Origin: Comamonas resistens | GTDB taxonomy: Bacteria > Pseudomonadota > Gammaproteobacteria > Burkholderiales > Burkholderiaceae_C | NCBI RefSeq assembly: GCF_030064165.1 | Contig: NZ_CP125947.1 | Coordinates: forward strand, 4,216,001-4,280,000 | Reading direction: 5' to 3' | DNA length: 64,000 nucleotides | Shown here: positions 9,087-16,318 of the stretch, in pieces | Numbering within the stretch: the first letter of the stretch is position 1 | Layout: every line of letters starts with the position of its first letter | The notes under the pieces: model-generated | Databases searched by the model: none | The model's input: the letters and a program-made list of their open reading frames with translations, nothing else | Told to the model about the DNA's origin: nothing | Translations under genes and position numbers: made by a program

Positions 9087-9569
9087 TTACGGACGCCAGG
9101 CCAAAGGCCGCAGCAACTCCAATTCCGCAGCCTGCGCATAACGCACGCTGTCGCACAACACCCCAGCCTCTATCTGCTTTCGGTGCAGCACTTCCATCAA
9201 AAGCAGCAGACGCTCAACACACTCAGCAGGCAGAGCCTTCAACGCCTTGAACACATCGCCCAACTGGCGCTCAGCATCAGCACTGGCCATCAAAAATTTC
9301 ATGGTCCGATCAGCAATCAGGCCACCTACATCACCAGGCGCAACATCAGCCCGCCCAAAGTGCGGCTTGAACAGTTCCACGTTTTGGTACTCCATCCAAA
9401 CTTGCAGAATCTCGGCGCGCTCATCCTTTGTCATCGCACCCGTTCTGACGTTGGCACCAGTCACCACACGCTTGTATTTCTCAGCAAGTTGCAAGCGGTA
9501 AGCCATAGATGGCGAGACAGGCAGCTCAGGCACTGCATAGACGGGTTCATTCGCTGCGTGCGACTTCAT
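9087..9569 (-). CDS. Element protein of unknown function (160 aa)
   Basis: A 160-residue, mostly helical predicted cytoplasmic protein. I do not recognise a family. The start ATG overlaps the stop of the AlpA-type regulator (ATGA at 9566-9569), and the stop lies 4 bp before the primase start. It is therefore translationally coupled inside the replication operon. Its position suggests a replication accessory or copy-control role, which is inference only. Confidence 0.75.
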   Translation of the reverse strand: MKSHAANEPVYAVPELPVSPSMAYRLQLAEKYKRVVTGANVRTGAMTKDERAEILQVWMEYQNVELFKPHFGRADVAPGDVGGLIADRTMKFLMASADAERQLGDVFKALKALPAECVERLLLLMEVLHRKQIEAGVLCDSVRYAQAAELELLRPLAWRP

Positions 9570-9787
9570 GCTTGGGCACCTCCAATACGCTCCTGCACCC
9601 AGGTCAACACAGCCGACTCAGGCCAGGCAACCATGCGGCTGGTGACGTACACGCAGCGGGGAAATTTGCCCTCCTTCATCAGCTTGTAGATGGTGCTTTT
9701 CTTGCACCCCGTAGCAGCCTCCACATCAGCCAGGCGCAACAGGCGATCACGGGGAACTACAGGACGGGCGGAATGAACTACTTGCAT
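9566..9787 (-). CDS. AlpA-family helix-turn-helix regulator/excisionase
   Basis: A 73-residue protein with a MerR-like helix-turn-helix: RLADVEAATGCKKSTIYKLM at about residues 16-35, then the wing R..VAWPESAVLTWVQ. This is the AlpA/excisionase pattern of P4-type elements, where it controls integrase transcription or excision. The longer open frame (to 9925) has an unlikely Cys-rich N-terminus. I chose the ATG at 9785-9787 because GAAAGG stands about 7 bases upstream. Its stop overlaps the next ATG. Confidence 0.85.
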   Translation of the reverse strand: MQVVHSARPVVPRDRLLRLADVEAATGCKKSTIYKLMKEGKFPRCVYVTSRMVAWPESAVLTWVQERIGGAQA

Positions 9788-9982
9788 CACAAACCTTTCA
9801 ACGCCATCAACGCCAGCACACCAACACGGAGCACCTTGAACGCAGACAAACATTGAGGGAAAGTTTTCACGGCATGAGGTACGGCAGTCGCCCGGCAGCA
9901 GTCCAGCAAAGGCCGTATAGAGCACGGTGAACGCTCGCGAACAACCAGACCTGCAGGGCGTTGCCGGACAAACAGAAGGGCA

Positions 9983-11491
9983 TCAGGAGGCCTTCACACC
10001 ACGGGGCCTCATGGCATCCCAAGGTGTTGCAGGGGCTTGCAGCTTTTCTCCCGTCGCTTGGTTGAAGTCGTGCTTTTTCAGCAGCTCACCTACCGTAGAG
10101 CGTACTGACCCAAGCTCACCCGCTAAGCGGCCCAATGCACCGCGCCCCCGGCCTGCCTGATGCTCTTCATGCAATCGAGCCGCCAGAATTTCCACATGCC
10201 CAGGCAACCATACAGGGCGCTTCTGAGCAGCCAGGCTGACGAACTGCAATCGATACCGCACCAGGGAATGCCAATCGGTCACGTCCTGCACTTCAATCAC
10301 CGCCACAGCTGCTGGCGCTGCCTGCGTGCCAGCCACAGCATCCGGCAGCGCCACAGCAGCCGCAGCACGACCCCAGCCCCACAAGGTGAAAGCAATGGGA
10401 ATGGGCACTGCCAAGCGCTCCAGCAGTCGCATCATCTCTTGGCGCTCTTCACTAAGCATACTGGCCGGTGCAGGGACAGACGATGCATAGGGATCGGCAT
10501 TCACTCTTGCCCGGTGATTGAGATTGGCCGACTTCACGCGAGCCAGATACCAGTCACGGTCGGCATCAGGATCAGCGCTCACGCCCGGCCATGCGTACTC
10601 CCACATACGGACAATGACGCCTATCACGTCCTGAGCACCGCATTCAGACGTGACGCACTCGGGGTACTCAAAAGTGGAGTCAGGCTCACGCAGGTACTGC
10701 CAAAAATCTACTGTCTCAGGCGATGGCCCAAAGTGGCGAATCAAGCGCTGGGCATAGCCCTTTCCATTGAGGACGAACAATTGCCAGCCCCAGGGATCGG
10801 CCTCGTTTTGGTACAGCGCGCCAAACAACCGCCGACTCACCTCATCGCGGGGGTATTCATTAGCCATCCATGCTGCCACTTCCACCAAGCGCACCAGTCG
10901 GCACTCATCGCCAGGGCCGTGCCGCAGCAGTCCATTGGGCGCATTGGGCATCCAGCCCTCCAGTGGCCCAACATCCCATTGAACCTCACTCATTGACAAC
11001 GGCCACATGGGGCGCAGCGTCTGCATCTGTCCATAACCCCACACCTTGCACGCCGCCCACAAGGGCACGGCCAGGCAGTCCAGACCTGCAGCCTCATAGA
11101 CACTGCAGGCAGGTTCGCTGCCCCAGTAACGGCGCATGGCCTCTATAGCACCGGAATGGCCTGCACGCTGCGCACTTCTGCCAGAACTCCCGCCAACACC
11201 AACAGAGTCAAAGCTGGTGCGATTCGTGACAACCATGGCCAGGCCTTGCTGCTGCACCATGTACAGGACCAGCGCAGCATCAGCCTCAAGATCGGCACAT
11301 ACGACCTTCACGACCTCGCTGCACGGCAAGCTATCGCGCTCCATCAAAAAGCGCACCACAGCATCCAGCCTGGCCAGCAAACCGCCATCCGCAGCACCGG
11401 ACTCATCCCGGCGCAATGTGCCCTCGCGGGTATCAGCCACCCAACCCACAGGTGGAACCACCTTTGGGCGCAGAGATTTCATGATTTCCAT
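9983..11491 (-). CDS. Large element protein of unknown function (502 aa)
   Basis: A 502-residue protein, Trp-rich (for example DPWGWQLF and FTLWGWG), without signal peptide or clear membrane segment. I recognise no family. The C-terminal part (about residues 430-475) has a helical basic segment, RGRGALGRLAGELGS..STVGELL, that could be a helix-turn-helix. A Met at residue 4 is an alternative start. A strong terminator-like hairpin separates it from the upstream gene (11507-11548), so it may be expressed only by read-through or from its own promoter. Codon use fits the element backbone, not the AT-rich cargo. Confidence 0.7.
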   Translation of the reverse strand: MEIMKSLRPKVVPPVGWVADTREGTLRRDESGAADGGLLARLDAVVRFLMERDSLPCSEVVKVVCADLEADAALVLYMVQQQGLAMVVTNRTSFDSVGVGGSSGRSAQRAGHSGAIEAMRRYWGSEPACSVYEAAGLDCLAVPLWAACKVWGYGQMQTLRPMWPLSMSEVQWDVGPLEGWMPNAPNGLLRHGPGDECRLVRLVEVAAWMANEYPRDEVSRRLFGALYQNEADPWGWQLFVLNGKGYAQRLIRHFGPSPETVDFWQYLREPDSTFEYPECVTSECGAQDVIGVIVRMWEYAWPGVSADPDADRDWYLARVKSANLNHRARVNADPYASSVPAPASMLSEERQEMMRLLERLAVPIPIAFTLWGWGRAAAAVALPDAVAGTQAAPAAVAVIEVQDVTDWHSLVRYRLQFVSLAAQKRPVWLPGHVEILAARLHEEHQAGRGRGALGRLAGELGSVRSTVGELLKKHDFNQATGEKLQAPATPWDAMRPRGVKAS

Positions 11492-11506
11492 ATCCGCACA
11501 CTCATA

Positions 11507-11548
11507 TCAAAAACGCCAGCCTGTGCACACGTCTGCACAGTGCTGGCG
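11507..11548 (-). terminator. Intra-operon rho-independent terminator/attenuator
   Basis: On the minus strand a 14-bp stem (arms CGCCAGC+CTGTGCA and TGCACAG+GCTGGCG, one-base bulge, 6-base loop) is followed by TTTTTGAT. It lies between the 118-aa and 502-aa genes. A 20-base stretch of it (11521-11540) recurs inside the primase gene at 8081-8100 with one mismatch. Confidence 0.7.
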
Positions 11549-11553
11549 CTGGT

Positions 11554-11910
11554 TTACCGACTGGCAACGCGTGAATGCAGATGCGTCGCCATGTCACTCA
11601 CAAGCCGCAACCCATTGAGCAAACTTACCTGGTTGGAAAGAAAAAACATCAGGCGCGGCAAATCATCTGTATCTCGAAAACTCCCTGAGTCAGCATCTGC
11701 AGCGACCAGGCAGCCGATCCCCTCTGTCAGATCCTCAAGCTGCATTGCGAGCGTGCCCGCAAACTCAGACACATTGCGCCCAAGCCAAGTCAGCTCTTTC
11801 TGGGTCAAGTGAGGTGCAGCACGTACCAGAAGCAAATCCAGCAGGACTCGCAAACTGAACGGAGACATTTGTTCAGCCTCTGGGGCTGGTGCTTTCGCTC
11901 TCTCTGTCAT
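11554..11910 (-). CDS. Small element protein, unknown (118 aa)
   Basis: A 118-residue helical protein with a Leu-rich middle (SLRVLLDLLLVRAAP) and a second helical half. It is not recognised. The start ATG overlaps the stop of the 92-aa gene upstream (ATGA, 11907-11910). It is the last gene before the strong hairpin at 11507-11548, so it ends a short transcription unit of four overlapping small genes. Confidence 0.65.
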   Translation of the reverse strand: MTERAKAPAPEAEQMSPFSLRVLLDLLLVRAAPHLTQKELTWLGRNVSEFAGTLAMQLEDLTEGIGCLVAADADSGSFRDTDDLPRLMFFLSNQVSLLNGLRLVSDMATHLHSRVASR

Positions 11911-12185
11911 ACCGCACCGCCTTTCACAGCAGCGCTAGTACTAGACGATTGAGCATCAGCACAAGCCAACAACTCAGCCGCCAAAGCTCGCGCCTGCTCG
12001 GGCGTGAACGCCATAAAGGTCTGATGAGAGACAAGATCGGTAGAGCAGGACAAGCCCAGCTCTACCAGGCCGGTATGCCTGGCCGCATTGATGGCCAGAT
12101 AGCGCCCATCGGGCAGCGTGGCATCTGAGCTGAGCACGCAGCGTGAATGCACATCCATGCGGCGGGTGAAGTTGGCTTTACTCAT
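11907..12185 (-). CDS. Small element protein, unknown (92 aa)
   Basis: A 92-residue protein with a beta-rich N-terminal half and a C-terminal helix (TPEQARALAAELLACAD). It overlaps both neighbours by four bases (12182-12185 and 11907-11910), so translation is coupled. The family is not recognised. It is probably part of the early regulatory block of the element. Confidence 0.65.
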   Translation of the reverse strand: MSKANFTRRMDVHSRCVLSSDATLPDGRYLAINAARHTGLVELGLSCSTDLVSHQTFMAFTPEQARALAAELLACADAQSSSTSAAVKGGAV

Positions 12186-12460
12186 GCTGCACCCCCAGCC
12201 TTTTCAAAGCCTTGTCCGCAATGCCAAAGGCCCATGCCGCCAATGATTCCACCGCCCGACGCTTCATCAGCCAGGCAGCCCACACCCTGCGCCAACGCCT
12301 GTGCAGCATCGACCAGGCGGCAGCGTTCCCAATCGTCCTCACAGGTCTGCGCAACCAGCAGCAAACCATTGAGTGCAACCATCTGGGTTGCAATGCTCTG
12401 CATGAGCATCTGCAGTTGCACCAGGCTGTAGCCATCACGGCCATTGTTTTGCGTTGCCAT
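12182..12460 (-). CDS. Small element protein, unknown (92 aa)
   Basis: A 92-residue helical protein with pattern SLVQLQMLMQSIATQMVALNG followed by a Cys-containing helix and a Gly-rich tail. The stop overlaps the next ATG and the start is 3 bp after the upstream stop. It is not recognised, but the layout of tiny overlapping genes is typical of satellite and prophage early operons. Confidence 0.65.
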   Translation of the reverse strand: MATQNNGRDGYSLVQLQMLMQSIATQMVALNGLLLVAQTCEDDWERCRLVDAAQALAQGVGCLADEASGGGIIGGMGLWHCGQGFEKAGGAA

Positions 12461-12463
12461 GGC

Positions 12464-12700
12464 TCAGCCCTCCATGCTCAAGGACAAGCCACGCAGCGCG
12501 GCCAGGGCCTGCGCAGCCTTGCGGCGCGCACCGGGCACATTGGCCGCCGGCTGGCGCAGGTAGAACACGGCCATGCTCAGCGCGTTATGCGCATCGGCGT
12601 GCAACTGGATGGGGTCAGGGGTGTTGCCCGTGCTGGGCAAAGACAGGCATGCAGCACCAGAAGGCTGGGTGCTGGCCAGGGGGTGAGATACGGTGTTCAT
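12464..12700 (-). CDS. First small protein of the element operon, unknown (78 aa)
   Basis: A 78-residue protein with a disordered N-terminus and a helical C-terminus (RRKAAQALAALRGLSL). GGAG lies 8 bases before the ATG, a good ribosome site and the clearest in this operon. It follows the structured leader at 12701-12960, so it is probably the first translated gene. Family unknown. Confidence 0.65.
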   Translation of the reverse strand: MNTVSHPLASTQPSGAACLSLPSTGNTPDPIQLHADAHNALSMAVFYLRQPAANVPGARRKAAQALAALRGLSLSMEG

Positions 12701-12960
12701 GGTTCCGTGCTCCTTTGAGAGACTAAAACCACCGCCCTCGCGTTTTCAAGCACAAGAGAGGTGGACGGGATGTTGAAAACACGTTCAAAGCCGTGCGGGC
12801 ATCCTTACGGGTAGCCCCATCCCGTCCATAACCGTGTGGATGTGCGGGCGCTATGCCCACTTTTCCAGTGTTCAGACGTGACTAAACCTCGCTATCGGGG
12901 AGGTTGCACCGCTTTGAATTTGGTGTTTTCAAGCACCGGCCCCGGGACAGGGGGCTGGGA
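12701..12960 (-). promoter_or_regulatory. Structured leader upstream of the element operon, possible C4/CI-type antisense RNA region
   Basis: About 260 bp without a gene. It has a perfect 10-bp inverted repeat GGACGGGATG (12763-12772)/CATCCCGTCC (12818-12827). It also has a 12-bp direct repeat GTTTTCAAGCAC (12742-12753 and 12925-12936), and small hairpins such as GGGC-GCTAT-GCCC, CACT-TTTCC-AGTG and AACCTC-N9-GAGGTT. In P4 and P1 this position encodes a short antisense RNA that base-pairs with the leader to cause premature termination. The resemblance is architectural; I have no family match. Confidence 0.35.
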
Positions 12961-13014
12961 TGGATTGTGCCACGTTTACAGAGAAATCCGCGAAATCAAC
13001 CGATGAGCTTAGTT

Positions 13015-13647
13015 TCAAACAAATCCTGTAATAAAGGATGGAATAGATAATGGTGGATACTCTCTCAACGTGCATATTACCAATAATAACCACGTAATGG
13101 TAAGAGCAATAGCAACATATATCGGAACTCTACTGACAGAATATTTTTTCAAAATTAATTTATTCGTAATGAAATATCTTCCAGAATCTAGATTGCTTGC
13201 AACCATTTGCTTATATCTATTCTCATCTTTGTGAAAAAGCTGAATTAATAGACTTCTATTTACAGAGCTTTTCATGAGATATTTTATTAGATTTTTCTCC
13301 AGATCATGAAGCGCTGCCTCCCAATATTCTTGCCAGAATTTAGCCCCTGAGGCCATTTGCATTTGATAAAAGGATACGAATAGGCCTACTATGCAGACCA
13401 TAAAGCTAACAACTGGCTTTTGGTGCGCCGATTGGATCATCCCTGCAAACAACACCCCTTGAAATATCATAAAAAAATTATTACGCTGCACTAGCATTGA
13501 TATTTCAAAATTCCTTGTTTCCAATGCAGTTTTAAACAAAGATTTAAGCGCCTCTAAATCTTGATTTTCTGCGGAAAATTCATTTTTATTTAATCCATTA
13601 TCTAAACCAGGCTGCCTACCTGGAAAGTCATTATTTTTTCTCATCAT
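13015..13647 (-). CDS. AT-rich cargo: membrane protein (RipA-like?), 210 aa
   Basis: A 210-residue protein. A hydrophilic N-terminus (about 1-45) is followed by ALETRNFEISMLVQRNNFF, two close hydrophobic segments at about 65-100, a Trp-containing cytosolic part (AKFWQEYWE) and a third hydrophobic segment at about 175-193. The EI..l.QR.NFF-TM-TM-FWQ..WE pattern reminds me of small RipA-type octameric membrane proteins; this is weak. It is very AT-rich and Lys/Asn-rich compared with the element backbone, so recently acquired. It lies 28 bp after the preceding cargo frame on the same strand, with no strong ribosome site. Confidence 0.6.
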   Translation of the reverse strand: MMRKNNDFPGRQPGLDNGLNKNEFSAENQDLEALKSLFKTALETRNFEISMLVQRNNFFMIFQGVLFAGMIQSAHQKPVVSFMVCIVGLFVSFYQMQMASGAKFWQEYWEAALHDLEKNLIKYLMKSSVNRSLLIQLFHKDENRYKQMVASNLDSGRYFITNKLILKKYSVSRVPIYVAIALTITWLLLVICTLREYPPLSIPSFITGFV

Positions 13648-13675
13648 ATGTATTTCTATTAAAATTTAATATTTA

Positions 13676-14344
13676 TCATTCTTCTGATTTATTTTCAGAA
13701 ATTTCTTTAGCGCCACTACCAACCTCTTTCTTTAAATATTTTTCTGAGTTATCAATATTTATTGTTCTTTTTCGATAATTGAAGGTACCTATATTTCCAC
13801 TCAAATATGATTTGAGCATTTCAATTTTCAAAAAGGTTCTATTCTCCAGCAGTTCTTTCTCTGATATATTAATATTGTTGGCTGATGCTGTAGCAACATC
13901 CTTGGCAATAATTCCTATCTTTGAAAAATCCAATCTCTCTGAATATATATTAGTGATTCGTCCAAAAAGAAAAATAGCTAAAGAGTAGCAAACACCTAGA
14001 ATCGACGTACAAACGACAAGATAAGGAATACGAGTAACAAAGATAGTGAGTAGATCTAACTTTGGCTCTTGGGAATACTTGACGGATAGGTCTACCGCAC
14101 CACTTAGGAGCTGCCATGTTAAAATCAAAATTACTGCAAGCGGTATAACACTTAAACAAAGAAAAACTCTGGCTTGTTTTGCGCCATGGTCTGAAAAAGA
14201 TGAAAACTCCTCAGAAAAAAGATTAACATTGCTTGTTAAATCTTTCAGTTTTCTCTCACCTACTGCTGTTTCTTCCGCTATTAATTTCAGACGCTTTTCG
14301 CCAGCAGATATTTCTCCATCTATTTTTCTAGCATTAGCCTCCAT
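13676..14344 (-). CDS. AT-rich cargo: coiled-coil two-helix membrane domain, likely the frameshifted C-terminal half of the upstream gene
   Basis: 222 residues counted from the first ATG: coiled coil at about 1-50, membrane helices at about 62-82 and 100-128, then a charged C-terminal tail. No ribosome site precedes the ATG. The reading frame is open well upstream of it, back to an A8 run at 14439-14446. There it joins the 14404-15084 frame by a -1 shift, extending the coiled coil without a break (for example YSEWQKDFNELKK). It is therefore best read as the second half of a longer protein made by frameshifting, or as a gene split by a one-base deletion. Function unknown. Confidence 0.65.
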   Translation of the reverse strand: MEANARKIDGEISAGEKRLKLIAEETAVGERKLKDLTSNVNLFSEEFSSFSDHGAKQARVFLCLSVIPLAVILILTWQLLSGAVDLSVKYSQEPKLDLLTIFVTRIPYLVVCTSILGVCYSLAIFLFGRITNIYSERLDFSKIGIIAKDVATASANNINISEKELLENRTFLKIEMLKSYLSGNIGTFNYRKRTINIDNSEKYLKKEVGSGAKEISENKSEE

Positions 14345-14403
14345 GCTAGTTATCTGATTTTTTAGCGCATCTCTTTTCTTGTCTGCTTCGGAATAATCTT
14401 TTT

Positions 14404-15084
14404 TTAACTCATTAAAATCTTTCTGCCATTCAGAATAATTTTTTTTATTTCTAATATTTTTTCTTCTAGATGCTCTACTTCTTGATTTTTTCTATCCTCT
14501 AAATTTTGAGCTTCTCTCTCCTTTTTTTCCGCTGCCAGCTCTCTGCTTTCTAAACTCTCATTCTTTGACTTAATAAAATCCAATGACTCTTTTTTTAATG
14601 ATGTTATCCTTTTTATTGATTCATTAATCTCATAAAAATCCTTAACAAAATATCCAGTGATAATTATATTTTTTATTTCAATAGTTTTCCTTCTGATTTT
14701 TTCATAAAGATCCGGATGCAACTTTATTGAAATCCCCGTAGTGATTCTACTTATTTTTAAAATTGCTTTTGCTGGATATGGATCAAGAGTCTGCCTAGAA
14801 GTAATTTCTTTATTATTAATTTGATCCATAACTGAAATATCAATATACGATCCAAAAATTGATTTTTCAAGAACTATTTCAAACTTCTCTACATACGCTG
14901 GCTCATTAAAATATATATGATAATCATCACCGGCCCGTACTGTAAATGGTTTACTTCCATCATTTAAGCATCTGGAAATAGCTCCAGAAGAAGCATTTAT
15001 GAAGTCTGCTTTGAATTGAGTAGGCTCATAGTATTTCTCTTCCTCAATATCAGCTATTGAGGAATTAATTTTTTCATATTTCAT
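14404..15084 (-). CDS. AT-rich cargo: beta-sandwich-like domain plus coiled coil, unknown function
   Basis: 226 residues. About 20-150 is beta-rich with alternating hydrophobic strands (YVEKFEIVLEKS, IEIKNIIITGYF); it could be a galactose-binding-like fold, which is a guess. From about 155 a long charged coiled coil begins and runs to the stop. The stop comes only 33 bases after an A_AAA_AAA heptamer (14446-14440). A -1 slip there gives a fusion of about 450 residues with a continuous coiled coil and two membrane helices. A 12-bp inverted repeat lies just upstream (15103-15130). Family not recognised. Confidence 0.65.
   Translation of the reverse strand: MKYEKINSSIADIEEEKYYEPTQFKADFINASSGAISRCLNDGSKPFTVRAGDDYHIYFNEPAYVEKFEIVLEKSIFGSYIDISVMDQINNKEITSRQTLDPYPAKAILKISRITTGISIKLHPDLYEKIRRKTIEIKNIIITGYFVKDFYEINESIKRITSLKKESLDFIKSKNESLESRELAAEKKEREAQNLEDRKNQEVEHLEEKILEIKKIILNGRKILMS
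14440..14446 (-). other. Candidate -1 frameshift site A_AAA_AAA
   Basis: In the zero frame the codons are ATA AAA AAA ATT, giving the canonical X_XXY_YYZ heptamer A_AAA_AAA within an A8 run. After a -1 slip the frame reads AAT TAT TCT GAA TGG and stays open into the 13676-14344 frame. The zero frame stops 33 bases further on. The same heptamer class is used by dnaX and many IS elements. A simple sequencing or replication indel in the A8 run is the alternative. Confidence 0.55.
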
Positions 15085-15102
15085 TTAATCTCACAATATA
15101 TA

Positions 15103-15130
15103 TTTATCTAATAAATTATTATTAGATAAA
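15103..15130. promoter_or_regulatory. 12-bp perfect inverted repeat upstream of the AT-rich cargo
   Basis: TTTATCTAATAA (15103-15114) and TTATTAGATAAA (15119-15130) with a 4-base loop lie 18 bp upstream of the cargo start codon. It could be an operator for the cargo genes. It could also be a hairpin, but no T-run follows on either strand beyond general AT-richness. Confidence 0.5.
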
Positions 15131-15333
15131 ATTCATCTTCAATCCATCGTTCCCACTTTGCTCCCTTCCTGTTCTCACTACGTTTCCATATATTTTGATA
15201 GCATCAAATGATTTCTACGTAAGCGTTTCCGGCATTTCCACTGCGTTTGCTCCCACGTTCCCACGGTTTTTGCAGAAATAGTCCCGAAGCAAATTGCGTT
15301 GTAACAAAGTGACACTTCTTGATTGGCAAGCAC

Positions 15334-15356
15334 AAAAAAGCCGCCTCAACGGCGGC
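15334..15356 (-). terminator. Terminator of the integrase remnant
   Basis: On the minus strand, AGCCGCC-GTTGA-GGCGGCT is followed by TTTTTT. It is homologous to the terminator of the intact integrase (16237-16261). It lies inside the open frame that continues to 15204, showing that the frame beyond it is not the original gene. Confidence 0.75.
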
Positions 15357-15764
15357 TGCTGGTCTGTCTCTTGTGCCTGAAGCGGCTAGCCCCTTACCTG
15401 CTGGGGCATGACCAGGGACTGCCCCGTCCTGCGGGCATCCAGATAATCTGGCCCAGCACTGCATGAGCTGGGTGCGCTCGGTGCGGCGGTAGCCAGCCCG
15501 CACCTTGTTGCGCTCTTTGTGGGCCAGTTGCCGCTCGATCACATCGGGGCGCCAGCCTGCCTCGTTGGCCACGGTCGCGAACAAGGCCCGAAAGCCGTGG
15601 GCCGTAGCCAGGTACTTGTAGCCCATGCGGGCCATGACCGAGTTGAAGGTGTTCTCGCTCAGCGGTTTGGTGCTGTAGAACGGGCTGGGAAAGACCAGCT
15701 CCAGCCGTTCAGAGATAGGCCGCATCTGCTGCAGCACGGCCACGGCCTGCCGCGACAAGGCCAT
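15336..15764 (-). pseudogene. Truncated P4-type integrase remnant
   Basis: The first 100 or so residues match the C-terminal catalytic part of the intact integrase (16319-17524), including ELVFPSPFY, HGFRALF and DVIERQLAHKERN. The N-terminal 270 or so residues are missing. A short deletion removes the STYMA segment after the active-site Tyr region, and the frame then runs through the old terminator into unrelated sequence down to 15204. The remnant keeps one catalytic Arg/His box but cannot be functional alone. It suggests an earlier integration or recombination event within this site. Confidence 0.85.
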
Positions 15765-16043
15765 TCAGTACGGATCGCTTTAAGCCTCAATCAACCCGCC
15801 GCCAGAATGCGGGCACCAGGGAAATGCCTTTCGCGTGCATTTCCCGCACTGTCCACTCACATGCACCGCCGTGCAGCCAGGTACAGGTGCTCGCCCCTGG
15901 CCCAAGCCCCACAGCCCAGGCTTTGCCGCGCCTTTTCTGGAGCCATGCACGTCACCCAAAAGCTAGATGCAGCACAAGCAGGCAAGAGGCTAAAAACAAA
16001 AAGGAAAGAGTAAATATTTCATATAAAGAAAAACTCTTCTTTA

Positions 16044-16085
16044 TGTCCCCAACTTGACCCCACTTTGACCCCAAAATGTCCCCAA
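16044..16085. repeat. Right iteron cluster (TGTCCCCAA)
   Basis: TGTCCCCAA occurs at 16044-16052 and 16077-16085, with two related TTGACCCCA units between them. It is the inverted form of the TTGGGGACA iterons at 5577-5692. Having the same iteron at two widely separated places of one element parallels the ori/crr pair of phage P4. Confidence 0.5.
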
Positions 16086-16236
16086 ATTATTTGATAGCGC
16101 CGAATCCTTTATTCATCAGTGTTTCAAAGCCATAGCCCTTTCAGAAAAAGCCGTGTCCCCATGCCCCTACGAAAAATCATCTCCTACGCGAGTTGGTTTG
16201 CCATCGAGGCCGTGCCGCTGCCTGGCTTGCGGGCAC

Positions 16237-16261
16237 AAAAAAGCCGCCTCTGTGGGCGGCT
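16237..16261 (-). terminator. Rho-independent terminator of the integrase gene
   Basis: On the minus strand, GCCGCC-CACAGA-GGCGGC is followed by TTTTTT, 58 bp after the integrase stop codon. Confidence 0.85.
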
Positions 16262-16318
16262 GCTGGACTGGGCGCAGGCGTATGGCTGGCACTGCTGGCC
16301 GGGTCTGGCCTGGCTAAG

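Larger units (their letters stand above)
15765..16318. other. Gene-free interval between integrase remnant and integrase
   Basis: No credible gene. It contains the breakpoint of the integrase remnant, an AT-rich patch (16009-16045), the right iteron cluster (16044-16085), and the integrase terminator (16237-16261). The remaining sequence shows nothing I can assign. Confidence 0.6.

Noticed and set aside
12212..12718. 168-aa plus-strand frame opposite the small element genes
   Set aside because: The minus-strand frames form a tight overlapping series with ribosome sites; the plus frame has neither context nor motifs.
15204..15764. Functional 186-aa integrase-like protein
   Set aside because: Lacks the N-terminal two thirds, carries an internal deletion, and reads through its own terminator into unrelated sequence.
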